A DNA stretch of 64,000 nt from JANQRZ01 sp965214485 (GTDB lineage: Bacteria > Bacteroidota > Rhodothermia > Rhodothermales > JANQRZ01): the NCBI GenBank assembly GCA_965214485.1, contig CBDCBW010000012.1:372001-436000 (forward strand). Reading direction: 5' to 3'. Positions 1-8,027 of this stretch are shown piece after piece. Both the position numbers and the translations under genes were made by a program. Under the pieces are notes generated by a model. That model was not told the origin of the DNA. It worked only from the letters and a program-made list of their open reading frames with translations, and made no database searches. Every line of letters begins with the position of its first letter. Within the stretch, counting starts at the first letter, position 1.

Positions 1-663
1 GTAGAGGAGCCGTGCCCCCCACAGCGCCGAGAACGGCGTCAGCTCGGACGGCTTCACCACGACGGCGTTGCCCGCGAGGAGCGCCGGGAGCGCGTCGGTG
101 ATCGCCATCGTGAGCGGGTAGTTCCACGGCGCGATGATGCCGACGACGCCCTTCGGGTGGTGGTGGACCTCGGCGTGGGTCAGCAAGGGGACGAAGCCGG
201 CGCGCCGCTCGGGGCGGAGGTGGCGCTCGCCGTGCACGCCGTAGTAGCGCGCGACGATGGCCACGTCGGCGTACTCCGAGAACGCGTCGGTCCGGGCTTT
301 GCCGCTCTCCAGTTGGACCACGTCGAGGCCCTCCTGGGTGCGCTCCAGCAGGAGGTCGTGGAAGCGCAGGAGCACGGCGGCCCGCTCGGCGACGGGCCGC
401 GCCGCCCACCCGGCCTGGACCTTGCGCGCCCGCTCCACCGCGTAGCCCACGTCGGCGGCGGTGCCGAGCAGCACTGTGCCGATGGGCTCGCCGGTGAAGG
501 GGGCGATGACCGGGAGGGCCTCGTGCTCGCCGCCCCGGAGCGTGGCCCCGGCGGCAAGGCGGCGCAGGAGGTCCGCCGAAAGGCGCGGCGGCAGCGCTGG
601 CGGCGCTGCCGCCGCGGAGTCAGCCGTGAGCGTGTGGGCGAGGAGCGGGTCTTGGACTTGCAT
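1..663 (-). CDS. Aldehyde dehydrogenase, N-terminal part (runs off the window)
   Basis: NAD(P)-dependent aldehyde dehydrogenase. The 221 codons present are the N-terminal part of the cofactor domain. They include the family motif IAPWNYPL, in which the Asn contacts NAD(P), followed by GNAVVVKPSELTP with its conserved Lys. The catalytic Cys and Glu lie outside the window. The spacing resembles succinate-semialdehyde or other non-acylating dehydrogenases, but the substrate cannot be fixed from this fragment. The start chosen is the ATG at 661-663. It lies 4 bp after the stop of the DUF4105 gene, so the two are probably co-transcribed. The first 40 or so residues are a low-complexity Ala/Pro-rich lead. 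Family assignment is firm; the substrate is open. Confidence 0.9.
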   Translation of the reverse strand, partial: MQVQDPLLAHTLTADSAAAAPPALPPRLSADLLRRLAAGATLRGGEHEALPVIAPFTGEPIGTVLLGTAADVGYAVERARKVQAGWAARPVAERAAVLLRFHDLLLERTQEGLDVVQLESGKARTDAFSEYADVAIVARYYGVHGERHLRPERRAGFVPLLTHAEVHHHPKGVVGIIAPWNYPLTMAITDALPALLAGNAVVVKPSELTPFSALWGARLLY

Positions 664-667
664 AGCG

Positions 668-1876
668 TCAGGAAATAACAGGGGAGGGTTCGGGCCGCCG
701 GGCGAGGAAACGGACGCCGACCCGCAACGCGAGCAGCAGGCCGAGCGGGAGGAACGCCGGGTGGAAGTCCTGCGGCAGGATCGGCTCCAGCAGCGCCGCG
801 CCGAGTGTGACGATAGCCGTCAGACCCCAGTACACCCGCAACCAGCCCGGCCGGTTGCGCCGCACCAGCAGAACAGCCGCGACGAGATGCGTCGGCCACG
901 CCCAGAGCAGATTCCAGTTCGGCCCCGTCACCGCGTGCTCGGTCCCGAGCCAAAGCCACGCGAGGAGTAGTCCGGCCAGCCCGACGAGTCCGAGCAGCGC
1001 CACGTCGAACCGCCGCGCCGCACGCCGCCACGAAGCGCTCCGGTAGGCAGCCACCGCGAGGGCGGCGCCGAGCGCGAACCACAGCCACGCGAGCAGCGTC
1101 GGCCAGTCGAAGGCGTCCTCGGGCATCCCCGCGCCGTCGGCCCAGAACAGCGTGTCCGTCGACGCCACGATAGGCTGCCCGTCGAGCGTCGCCGCGTCGA
1201 AGGCGCGCATCAGCTCGAGCGGGAGGAACATCGCCTCGCGCGGCGTGGCCGTCCGGTCCGTCGGGGCCGAGAGCCCGAGGTTGATCCCCAGATCGAGCAG
1301 CGGCATCGCCTCGTCGTACGGCTCGACGAGGGCGCGGAAAGTCTCCGCCGCCGGGGTGTAGCCGCCGTAGTCGAGCCGGTGTCCGAGGGCGGCTTCGAGG
1401 ATGTCGCGGGGCCGCGTCGAGCAGTTGTCGAAGAAGAAGTCGTAGCGGTAGGCGCGGAGCTCGGGGAGGTAGTTGGTCTCGAGAAGCTGAAAGAGCGCCT
1501 GCTCGGCCTCGGGCGAGAGCGCGAGCCGCTGCTCGATGACGGGGCGTTCGAGGTACCGGTACGTGGCGACGACCTGCTCGGTCGGGGCGACGGCGAGCTC
1601 GTAGTCGAGCAGGCCGCGCGCGAACCGGGCGATGAAGAACGGCTGGTCGAAGTCGAACGTGCCGTAGTTGTACGTCCGGTCGAGGCCGAGGGCGGGGTCG
1701 GCGATGCGGAAGGCGGTGTGGCCGTAGATCGAGTAGACCTCGTCGCCCGGCAGCATCGTCAGGAGGGACACCTCGGCCTCGGGCGAGAGCCTCGGCACCG
1801 AGGCGTGGGCGGACTCCTCGGGCTGCGCGGCGGCAGCCGAGGCGAGCAGGAGCAAAAAGAGGCAACGGAAAGGCAT
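668..1876 (-). CDS. DUF4105 / Lnb-like N-terminal domain membrane protein
   Basis: A 402-residue envelope protein. A signal peptide (about residues 1-17) is followed by a DUF4105 domain, called the Lnb N-terminal periplasmic domain in Pfam. It shows the YGHTAFRI motif (His53) and DFFFDNCSTR (Cys152), the expected His/Cys pair of the NlpC/P60-like fold. The C-terminal 150 residues hold about five hydrophobic helices. Lnb transfers an acyl chain within lipoproteins in some Firmicutes, and this DUF4105-plus-membrane architecture matches it. A role in lipoprotein maturation is inference; a transglutaminase-like or peptidase role is also possible. It is the first gene of a pair with the aldehyde dehydrogenase. 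A TATCTTG element ends 5 nt before its start. Confidence 0.8.
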   Translation of the reverse strand: MPFRCLFLLLLASAAAAQPEESAHASVPRLSPEAEVSLLTMLPGDEVYSIYGHTAFRIADPALGLDRTYNYGTFDFDQPFFIARFARGLLDYELAVAPTEQVVATYRYLERPVIEQRLALSPEAEQALFQLLETNYLPELRAYRYDFFFDNCSTRPRDILEAALGHRLDYGGYTPAAETFRALVEPYDEAMPLLDLGINLGLSAPTDRTATPREAMFLPLELMRAFDAATLDGQPIVASTDTLFWADGAGMPEDAFDWPTLLAWLWFALGAALAVAAYRSASWRRAARRFDVALLGLVGLAGLLLAWLWLGTEHAVTGPNWNLLWAWPTHLVAAVLLVRRNRPGWLRVYWGLTAIVTLGAALLEPILPQDFHPAFLPLGLLLALRVGVRFLARRPEPSPVIS

Positions 1877-1881
1877 GGAGG

Positions 1882-1888
1882 CAAGATA
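1882..1888 (-). promoter_or_regulatory. Putative -7 element for the DUF4105 gene
   Basis: On the minus strand this reads TATCTTG, close to the Bacteroidetes -7 consensus TAnnTTTG. Only 5 nt separate it from the ATG, so the transcript would be leaderless or nearly so. Assigned by pattern only. Confidence 0.4.
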
Positions 1889-1932
1889 GTTTTAAGAGCG
1901 GACGAGCGAAGGGACGGACGAGCGGAAGGTTC

Positions 1933-1957
1933 TTGGATTCACCGCCGCGCCTATCTT
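1933..1957 (+). promoter_or_regulatory. Putative promoter for nth
   Basis: A TTG (1933-1935) and a TATCTT (1952-1957) lie about 16 bp apart, near the usual Bacteroidetes -33/-7 layout. The GTG start of nth is 38 nt further on. Pattern-based call. Confidence 0.35.
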
Positions 1958-1994
1958 CTTCGCTTCCGCTCGTCCCCGCCTCCGCTCTCACCCC

Positions 1995-2834
1995 GTGACC
2001 CGCACCGAACGCGCCCGCCTTGCCCTCGACCGCCTCCGCGACGTCATCGAGCGCCCGGAGACCGAGCTCCGGTACCGCACCGAGTTCGAGCTCCTCGTCG
2101 CCGTGATCCTCTCGGCGCAGTGCACCGATGCCCGCGTCAACCTCGTCACGCCGGACCTCTTCGCGGCCTACCCGGACGCGCGCGCGATGGCCGAGGCCGA
2201 GGCCGACGAGATTCTCCCCTACATCCGCTCGGTGTCGTACCCCAACAACAAGGCGAAGGCCCTCGCGGCCACAGCGCGGAGCCTCGTCGCGGACTTCGGC
2301 GGGGCCGTGCCCCGGACGCACCGAGAGCTGACGACGCTGCGCGGGGTCGGGCGGAAGACGGCGAACGTGATCGTCGCCGTGGCCTTCGACGAGCCGGCGA
2401 TCGCCGTCGACACGCACGTCTTCCGCGTGGCGAACCGGATCGGCCTCGTGGACGACGCGCCGACGCCGCGGGCGGTCGAGGACGGGCTGCGCCGCGTCAT
2501 CCCGAGAGACGAGTGGGGCGAGGCGCACCACCTGCTGATCCTCCACGGGCGCTACACCTGCACCGCCCGCAGCCCCCGGTGCCCCGCCTGTCCGCTGACC
2601 GACGTGTGCCGGTACTACGCGCGGCTCCAGAAGCTGCCCGTCCCGGTCCCCGGCCTCGACCCTCGGCGCGGGAGGTACTTCTGCAAGACGAACGGGCGCT
2701 ACTTCGACGAGCCGGCGACGAAGACCGACCGCTGGGGCGTCGAGCAGCTCGCCGACCCGGTCTCCGGCTCGATGAACGTCTTCCTAACCCGGACCGGCGA
2801 GACGACGAAGCGGGTGAAGGACTACCGGGTGTAG
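1995..2834 (+). CDS. nth: Endonuclease III (DNA glycosylase/AP lyase)
   Basis: Removes oxidised pyrimidines and cleaves at abasic sites in base-excision repair. The helix-hairpin-helix LRGVGRKTANV carries the catalytic Lys121, and VDTHVFR carries the catalytic Asp139. The [4Fe-4S] cluster ligands C189, C196, C199 and C205 have the expected C-X6-C-X2-C-X5-C spacing. The start is GTG at 1995; there is no upstream ATG. At 279 aa the protein is about 65 residues longer than typical Nth. The extra part (about 206-279) follows the cluster, is basic and aromatic, contains GRYFCKTNGRYF, and matches no domain I recognise. Divergent from the DUF4105 gene. Confidence 0.95.
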   Translation: MTRTERARLALDRLRDVIERPETELRYRTEFELLVAVILSAQCTDARVNLVTPDLFAAYPDARAMAEAEADEILPYIRSVSYPNNKAKALAATARSLVADFGGAVPRTHRELTTLRGVGRKTANVIVAVAFDEPAIAVDTHVFRVANRIGLVDDAPTPRAVEDGLRRVIPRDEWGEAHHLLILHGRYTCTARSPRCPACPLTDVCRYYARLQKLPVPVPGLDPRRGRYFCKTNGRYFDEPATKTDRWGVEQLADPVSGSMNVFLTRTGETTKRVKDYRV

Positions 2835-2864
2835 CGTCGGGGAGGGCGCTTGCCGGCGAGCGGA

Positions 2865-2992
2865 CCCCCCGCTTCCGGTGCCATCGCTACGCTCAAGGCA
2901 CCGGAAGCTGTCCCCCTTGCGAAGGGGGACAGCCGCGCGTAGCTGGGAGCGAGCTTGCGAGCGACCGCAAGCGCGGCGGGGGGTCTCGCGGC
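2865..2992 (+). repeat. Dispersed intergenic repeat, family 2, copy A
   Basis: Contains the palindrome CTGTCCCCCTTGCGAAGGGG (continuing to CAG) and a second inverted pair CTTCCGGTGCC / GGCACCGGAAG (2872-2908). The outer ends GACCCCCCGC and GCGGGGGGTC are inverted repeats of each other. The stretch from about 2904 to 2992 matches, on the opposite strand, the copy at about 15060-15137. It lies between nth and the kinase locus. Confidence 0.75.
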
Positions 2993-3001
2993 GTCCCCAC
3001 G

Positions 3002-3043
3002 AAAAAGGCGGCGGCCCCTGAGCCTGGGACCGCCGCCTTTTCT
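3002..3043. terminator. Bidirectional rho-independent terminator
   Basis: AAAAAGGCGGCGG-CCC pairs with GGG-CCGCCGCCTTTT around an 8-nt loop, leaving an A-run on one side and a T-run on the other. It can end nth on the plus strand and the kinase locus on the minus strand. Confidence 0.8.
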
Positions 3044-3064
3044 TGGCCGGTTCCGGCGAGGGCG

Positions 3065-3230
3065 CTACCGGACCAGCGTCACGCGCTGCACGGCCGCGAA
3101 GCCCTCGGCGCTCATCCGCACGAGGTAGACCCCGCTCGGTAGGCCTGAGGCGTCCCAAGCTAGCCGGTGCGTCGCCGCCTCGACCTCGCCGTCGAGCAGC
3201 GTCGCCACCCGGCGTGCGGCACCGCCGGGG
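3065..3230 (-). pseudogene. Orphan T9SS C-terminal sorting-domain remnant
   Basis: The minus strand encodes RRVATLLDGEVEA, then LPSGVYLVRMSAEG, ending in AVQRVTLVR and a TAG at 3065-3067. This is the second half of a type A sorting domain like those of the intact T9SS genes in this window. The homology begins abruptly right after the kinase stop codon, in the +1 frame relative to the kinase, and has no start codon. It reads as the tail of a deleted secreted protein against which the kinase gene now abuts. A fused read-through product is unlikely because the frames differ. Confidence 0.75.
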
Positions 3231-5273
3231 TTACTCGATGGGCCTCAAGTCGAAGACCTCGCGCGTCGGCCGCCCCTCGGCGACGTCGGTGACGCGCTCT
3301 TCCGGCTGGTACCCCTCCAGACGCAGGCCGATCGTGTGAGAGCCGGGCAGGACGAGGATGCCGGCCGGCGTGGCCTCGCCCGTCGGCGCGCCGTCCACCA
3401 GAATCTCCGCTCCGGGCGGTGCCGAGGTCACCGTGATCCGAACCGGTCGCGGCCCGGTCTCGAAGGCGAAGTTCACCTCGTGCGTCCGCCCGGGCTCGAC
3501 CGTCACGCGGCGCTCCTGATCGCCGAGCGTGGGGTGGACCACGCGGACGCGGTGGGCCCCGGCCGGAAGCGTCCGCGTGACCGGGGCGACGGCGTCCTGC
3601 GCGACCCGCCGCCCGTTGACGTACACGTCCCCGAAGGGGCGGACGAGGATGCGGACCCGGCCCGTGGTCACCGCGGGGTCGGGCTGAGCCGGCGGGGCCG
3701 TGGCCTCGGCGGGCGGCTCGGGTCCGGTGCCGGGCGTCTGAGCCAGAGAGCCGGCAGCGGCCGAGCCTGCCGCGAGTGCGGCGGCGGCCGAATCGGGCCG
3801 AAGCAGAGGGGGAACGTCGGAGGCGGCAGGGTCGAGGTCGGTGGCCGGCTCGGTGGGGTGCTCGGCGGCGGGCGGCGGGGCGTCCCGGCGGGCCAGCCAC
3901 GCCGCGCCGAGCGCGAGAAGGAGGAGCACGCCCGCCGCGATGCCGACGAGCGGACGCCGCCGACCGCGCTGTGCCGGCTCGGGACCGTCACCCGGTGCGG
4001 CGGGGAAGGCCTCAGAGGAGCCCTCGGGGGCAGGCGCGTCGGGCGGCAGCGGCGGGGCACCGAGCGGGCTCTCGGAGAGCAGGATCGTCGGAGCCTCCGC
4101 ATCGCCCGGGCCGGCGTAGGACGACAAGAGCACGGTCTCGTCCGAGAGCACGGTCTCGTCCGAGAGCACGGTCTCGTCCGAGAGCACGGTCTCGTCCGAG
4201 AGCACGGTCTCGTCCTCCGCAGGGCCGGCTTCCTGGACGGCCTCCGGGACCGCTTCGGGAACAGCCTCCGGGGGAGTCTCCGGTGCCGGGCTGACAGGGT
4301 CCGTGCCGGAAGGCTCGGCGTCGGGGACGGCCTCCGGGGCGCGGTCCCCGGCCGGCGTCGCGCCGGAGGGAGCGGCAGGCGGCACCGGGGCGACGGGCGG
4401 CGGCTCGTCCGGCACCGGGGCCTCGACGAACGTCGGCGAGGTCAGCTCGAAGGGCGGCGGCGGCAGGTCGAGCGCGTCGAGCGCCGCGCGCAGCGCAGCC
4501 GCCGAGGCGTAGCGGTCCTCGGGCTTTTTCTCCAGCGCGCGGAGCAGGACCCGCTCCAGGTCGCCGGGGAGGTCCGGGGCGAAGTCCGAGGGCGGCGGCG
4601 GCGGCGTCTGCAGGTGGGCCTGCATGACCTCGAAGGAGCTGGCCCCCTGGAACGGGACGCGCCCGGTGAGCAGCTCGTAGAGGAGCACGCCGAGGGCGTA
4701 GAGGTCGGCCCGCGCGTCGGGGTCGCCGCTGCGGATCTGCTCGGGGGCCATGTAGGCGGCGGTCCCGACGGTGAAGCGCGAGCGGGTCATCCGCTGCGAG
4801 CCGCGCAGGCGGGCGATGCCGAAGTCCATCACCTTGACCGTGCCGCCAGGCGTCAGGATGAGGTTGGCCGGCTTGATGTCGCGGTGGATCACGCCGTGCT
4901 CGTGCGCCTGCGCGAGGCCGTCGAGCGCCTGCCGGACGAGCGGGACCGCGTGCGCCGGCACGAGCGCGCGCTCGCGCGCGAGGAGCTCCTCGAAGGTCTC
5001 GCCCTCGACGTACTCCATGACCATGAACAGGTCGTCGCCCTCGAGCAGCAGGGCGTAGAGCGTGGCGATGTGCGGGTGGAGGAAGCGGGCGAGGATGCGC
5101 GCCTCCTGCCGGAAGCGCTCGACGGCCTGCGGGTCGGCGGCCATGTCGGCCCGGAGCGCCTTGATGGCGACCGGCCGGTCGAGCATCACGTCGAGCCCGC
5201 GCCAGACGGAGCCCATGCCGCCGCTCCCGATGAGGGCCTGCACCTCGTAGCTGCCGATGGTCCGACCGATCAT
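3231..5273 (-). CDS. Transmembrane Ser/Thr protein kinase with PEGA domains
   Basis: A Hanks-type kinase of 680 aa. The kinase domain (about 8-270) has the Gly loop GSGGMGSVW, Lys38 in VAIK, HRD (130-132, RD type), Asn137, DFG (150-152) and APE (176-178), so all catalytic residues are present. A Pro/Ala/Glu-rich linker contains five tandem DETVLS units. A transmembrane helix (about 434-460) is followed by two extracytoplasmic PEGA domains (about 537-612 and 613-680) of the envelope-ligand-binding kind. The layout suggests an envelope sensor signalling inward by phosphorylation. Its neighbours are degraded: an FHA-domain relic just upstream and a sorting-domain relic just downstream. Substrates are unknown. 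Confidence 0.93.
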   Translation of the reverse strand: MIGRTIGSYEVQALIGSGGMGSVWRGLDVMLDRPVAIKALRADMAADPQAVERFRQEARILARFLHPHIATLYALLLEGDDLFMVMEYVEGETFEELLARERALVPAHAVPLVRQALDGLAQAHEHGVIHRDIKPANLILTPGGTVKVMDFGIARLRGSQRMTRSRFTVGTAAYMAPEQIRSGDPDARADLYALGVLLYELLTGRVPFQGASSFEVMQAHLQTPPPPPSDFAPDLPGDLERVLLRALEKKPEDRYASAAALRAALDALDLPPPPFELTSPTFVEAPVPDEPPPVAPVPPAAPSGATPAGDRAPEAVPDAEPSGTDPVSPAPETPPEAVPEAVPEAVQEAGPAEDETVLSDETVLSDETVLSDETVLSDETVLLSSYAGPGDAEAPTILLSESPLGAPPLPPDAPAPEGSSEAFPAAPGDGPEPAQRGRRRPLVGIAAGVLLLLALGAAWLARRDAPPPAAEHPTEPATDLDPAASDVPPLLRPDSAAAALAAGSAAAGSLAQTPGTGPEPPAEATAPPAQPDPAVTTGRVRILVRPFGDVYVNGRRVAQDAVAPVTRTLPAGAHRVRVVHPTLGDQERRVTVEPGRTHEVNFAFETGPRPVRITVTSAPPGAEILVDGAPTGEATPAGILVLPGSHTIGLRLEGYQPEERVTDVAEGRPTREVFDLRPIE
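4128..4213 (-). repeat. 18-bp tandem repeat, five copies, inside the kinase gene
   Basis: The unit GAGCACGGTCTCGTCCGA is repeated almost perfectly about five times. The period is a multiple of three, so the array encodes (DETVLS)n in frame in the cytoplasmic linker. The identity between units suggests recent expansion. Confidence 0.95.
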
Positions 5274-5303
5274 GGCGAGAGGGGCGAGCGGCGCGTGAGC
5301 CCG

Positions 5304-5525
5304 TCAGCCGAGGCCCGGCAGCGACGAGAGGGGAGGCGAGCCGCGGGCCCGGTCCGTCGGCGGGTCGAGGCCGAAGAGGAACGCGGGGCCGCGCGAGCTG
5401 AGCCTGACGGCGTCGCCGGGGCGGATGGGGCGTGGGCGGGGAGCGGGTTCGTCGTTGAGGAAAGGGCCGTTGCAGTGGCCGGCGTAACCGCCGCGGGTGA
5501 TCGCGGCGTGGCGGCGGCTACGAAC
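5304..5525 (-). pseudogene. 5'-truncated FHA-domain gene remnant
   Basis: The minus strand encodes VRSRRHAAITRGGY, then GPFLNDEP and IRPGDAVRLSSRG, ending at a TGA at 5304-5306. SRRHA is the phosphothreonine-binding core of FHA domains, and the LxPGDxVRLS strand follows at the expected distance. The N-terminal strands are missing: an in-frame TGA (5526-5528) directly precedes, and there is no start codon. It ends 31 bp before the kinase start on the same strand, so an FHA phosphoreader was probably once encoded just ahead of the kinase. A functional short protein from a non-standard start is possible but unlikely. Confidence 0.7.
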
Positions 5526-5781
5526 TCATGCCTTTCGGCCTTATAGTTTGCGCCGACCGAATAGTCTACGCCGACCGAGTGGCTACGTCCAAAGGTAAGG
5601 GCGGGGAGAGAGAGCAGAGCGGAGAGAAGAAAGCGGAGAGAGCAGAGAGAAATAAACCGAACGAGGCACCGAGGCCGCGGCGCTTCGCGCCGACGCCCAC
5701 CCCGTCCCTGCCCCCCGTGCCCTCCACGCCGTTAAGTTCCGTCCTCCGTCCTCCGTCCTCCGTCCTCTGTCCCCCGCCCTC
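5526..5781. other. Intergenic region upstream of gpmI
   Basis: Contains a near-direct repeat of TACGCCGACCGA, a purine-rich stretch (about 5600-5660), and four or five copies of the heptamer CCGTCCT (about 5738-5770) just before the gpmI start. No gene is seen. Confidence 0.5.
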
Positions 5782-7344
5782 GTGCCCAACCGCCACCTCC
5801 TGCTCATCCTCGACGGCTACGGCCTCGCCGAGGACCCGTCCGTCTCCGCCATCGCCGCCGCCGAGACGCCCTACCTCGACCACCTGTTCGCCAGCTACCC
5901 ACACGCGACGCTCGAGGCCTCCGGGCGGGCCGTCGGGCTGCCCGAGGGGCAGATGGGCAACTCCGAGGTCGGCCACACGAACCTGGGCGCGGGGCGCGTG
6001 GTCTACCAGGAGATCACCCGGATCGACAAGGCCATCGAGGAGGGCGAGTTTCTGGGGAACGAGGAGGCCGCCTCGGCAGCGCGGCACGCGAAGGCGGGCG
6101 GCTCCGTCCTGCACCTCATGGGGCTGTTCTCCGACGGCGGCGTCCACTCGCACCTCCGGCACCTCTACGCCCTGCTGGAGCTGGCGAAGCACGAGGGCCT
6201 CGGCGCGGAGCAGGTCGTCGTCCACGCCTTCACCGACGGGCGCGACACCGACCCGCGGGGCGGTGCGCGCTACGTCCGCGCGTTCCAGCAGCAAGCCCGC
6301 GAGATCGGGGTCGGGCGGATCGGGACGGTCGTCGGGCGCTACTACGCGATGGACCGCGACCACCGGTGGGCGCGGACGAAGGCGGCCTACTGCCTGCTCA
6401 CGGCCTCGTGCGCGAGCGACTTCGCCAGCGACGTCTTCGACGACCCGGCGGAGGCCCTCGAGGCGAGCTACGCGAAGGGCGTCACCGACGAGTTCGTCGA
6501 GCCGGTCCGCGTCCGCGGCACCCCGCCGGTCTCGGACGGCGACGCCGTGGTCTTTTTCAACTTCCGCGCCGACCGCGCCCGGCAGATCACGCGGGCGTTC
6601 ACCGACGAGGCCTTCGACGCCTTCGAGCGCGGCACGCCCCGGGGCCGCCCGCTGCGCCTCCACTACGTCACCTTTACGCCCTACGACGAGGCGTTCGCGC
6701 TGCCCATCGCCTTCCCGAAGGTCAACCTCACCGACACGCTCGGCGAGGTCGTGGCCCGCGCCGGGCTGACGCAACTGCGGGCGGCGGAGACGGAAAAGTA
6801 CCCGCACGTCACGTACTTCTTCTCCGGCGGGCGCGAGGAGCCGTTCGAGCGCGAGCGGCGCATCCTCGTCCCCAGCCCGAAGGTCCCGACCTACGACCTC
6901 CAGCCCGAGATGAGCGCCCCGGCGCTCGCCGAGGCCGTCGCCGGCGCGCTCCGCACCGACCGGGCCAGAGGCGGCCCGCCGGACCTGGTGGTCCTCAACT
7001 TCGCCAACCCCGACATGGTCGGCCACACCGGTGTCTTCGAGGCCGCCGTGCGGGCCGTCGAAGCCGTCGACGCGGCGACGCGGGTCGTCGTCGAGGCCGC
7101 CCTCGCCGAGGGCTATACGGTCGAGATCATCGCCGACCACGGCAACGCGGATAAGATGAAGAACCCCGACGGGAGCCCGCACACGGCGCACACCACCGCC
7201 CTCGTCCCGCACCTCCTCCTCCGCGACGGCTTCGGCGGCCCGGTCCGCCCCGGCAAGCTCGGCGACGTCGCCCCGACGGTCCTCACGCTGATGGGGCTCG
7301 CCGTGCCCGAGGCGATGACGGGCGAGGTGCTCGTCGAGGTGTGA
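5782..7344 (+). CDS. gpmI: 2,3-bisphosphoglycerate-independent phosphoglycerate mutase
   Basis: Interconverts 3- and 2-phosphoglycerate in glycolysis. It belongs to the alkaline-phosphatase superfamily with two Mn ions. ILDGYG near the N-terminus supplies a metal Asp (Asp11), GQMGNSEVGH carries the phosphorylated Ser61, and DHGNADKM near the C-terminus supplies further metal ligands. The length of 520 aa is normal. The start is GTG at 5782, which begins the family-typical NRHLLLILDGYG. It is preceded by a heptamer-repeat pyrimidine tract rather than a ribosome-binding site. Enolase, the next glycolytic enzyme, is at the far end of the window and not linked. Confidence 0.96.
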   Translation: MPNRHLLLILDGYGLAEDPSVSAIAAAETPYLDHLFASYPHATLEASGRAVGLPEGQMGNSEVGHTNLGAGRVVYQEITRIDKAIEEGEFLGNEEAASAARHAKAGGSVLHLMGLFSDGGVHSHLRHLYALLELAKHEGLGAEQVVVHAFTDGRDTDPRGGARYVRAFQQQAREIGVGRIGTVVGRYYAMDRDHRWARTKAAYCLLTASCASDFASDVFDDPAEALEASYAKGVTDEFVEPVRVRGTPPVSDGDAVVFFNFRADRARQITRAFTDEAFDAFERGTPRGRPLRLHYVTFTPYDEAFALPIAFPKVNLTDTLGEVVARAGLTQLRAAETEKYPHVTYFFSGGREEPFERERRILVPSPKVPTYDLQPEMSAPALAEAVAGALRTDRARGGPPDLVVLNFANPDMVGHTGVFEAAVRAVEAVDAATRVVVEAALAEGYTVEIIADHGNADKMKNPDGSPHTAHTTALVPHLLLRDGFGGPVRPGKLGDVAPTVLTLMGLAVPEAMTGEVLVEV

Positions 7345-7469
7345 CCCGCCGAACCCGCGCCGCGCCGCGTCGTTGAACGGGGACGCAGGAAGAGACGCAG
7401 AAAGAGGACGCGCGAGTGCGTCCTCGACTACCCGTCCACACCCCCCCGTCCACGACCCGAGGCACCACG

Positions 7470-7997
7470 ATGGCTACCCCGACCACGAAGAAGCTCGACG
7501 AACTCTACGACCTCATCGACGACATGGAGACCGCGCTGATGACGACCCGCCGCGCCGACGGCCACCTCGTCACGCGCCCGATGGCGACGCAGGACCGCGG
7601 CCCCCTCGCCGACCTGTGGTTCGTCACCAACGTCGAGGCCCACAAGACCGACGAGATCGAGCACGACCCGCACGTCAGCCTGGGCTACTACGACGACGGC
7701 TCGAAGGAGTGGGTCTCGGTCAGCGGCACCGCCGTGGTCTCGCAGGACCGAGCCAAAATCCGCGAGCTCTACGAGCCCGACTGGAAGGCGTGGTTCGAGG
7801 ACGAGGGCGGCGACCGCGACGGCGGGCCCGACGACCCCCGCCTCGCGCTGATCTTCGTCGACGCCCACACGGTGCACTACATGAAGTCGAAGCACTCGAA
7901 GCCGGTCACCCTGTTCGAGATCGCGAAGGGCATCGTCACGGGGACGCAGCCGGACATCGGTCGGGAGGAACGCCTGTCGGCCCGGGAGTTGGACTGA
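7470..7997 (+). CDS. Pyridoxamine 5'-phosphate oxidase-like (general stress protein 26 type) flavin-binding protein
   Basis: A split-barrel protein of 175 aa in the PNPOx-like family. LMTTRRADGHLVTRPMATQ, LWFVTN and SLGYYDDGSKEWVSVSGTA match the general-stress-protein-26 subgroup, whose members bind FMN or F420-like cofactors; the true substrate is usually unknown. The ATG at 7470 fits the family start; an upstream in-frame GTG at 7416 would add 18 low-complexity residues. The last 15 bp including the stop codon are perfectly duplicated immediately downstream (7983-7997 and 7998-8012). Confidence 0.85.
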   Translation: MATPTTKKLDELYDLIDDMETALMTTRRADGHLVTRPMATQDRGPLADLWFVTNVEAHKTDEIEHDPHVSLGYYDDGSKEWVSVSGTAVVSQDRAKIRELYEPDWKAWFEDEGGDRDGGPDDPRLALIFVDAHTVHYMKSKHSKPVTLFEIAKGIVTGTQPDIGREERLSARELD

Positions 7998-8012
7998 CGG
8001 GAGTTGGACTGA
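7983..8012. repeat. 15-bp tandem duplication over a stop codon
   Basis: CGGGAGTTGGACTGA occurs twice in direct succession. The first copy ends the PNPOx-like gene; the second lies in the spacer before the tRNA terminator. Confidence 0.95.
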
Positions 8013-8027
8013 GCGCCCGGCCTCAGC

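Noticed and set aside
180..2546. 788-codon open frame on the minus strand across the DUF4105 and nth genes
   Set aside because: GC-rich shadow frame: Arg/Pro/Ala-rich translation without domains, overlapping two genes with clear motifs.
4128..4213. Possible CRISPR-like array
   Set aside because: Units of 18 bp are contiguous without spacers and encode in-frame DETVLS; it is a coding tandem repeat.
3336..5546. 736-codon open frame opposite the kinase
   Set aside because: Antisense of the kinase gene with low-complexity Arg/Gly translation; the kinase frame has all catalytic motifs.
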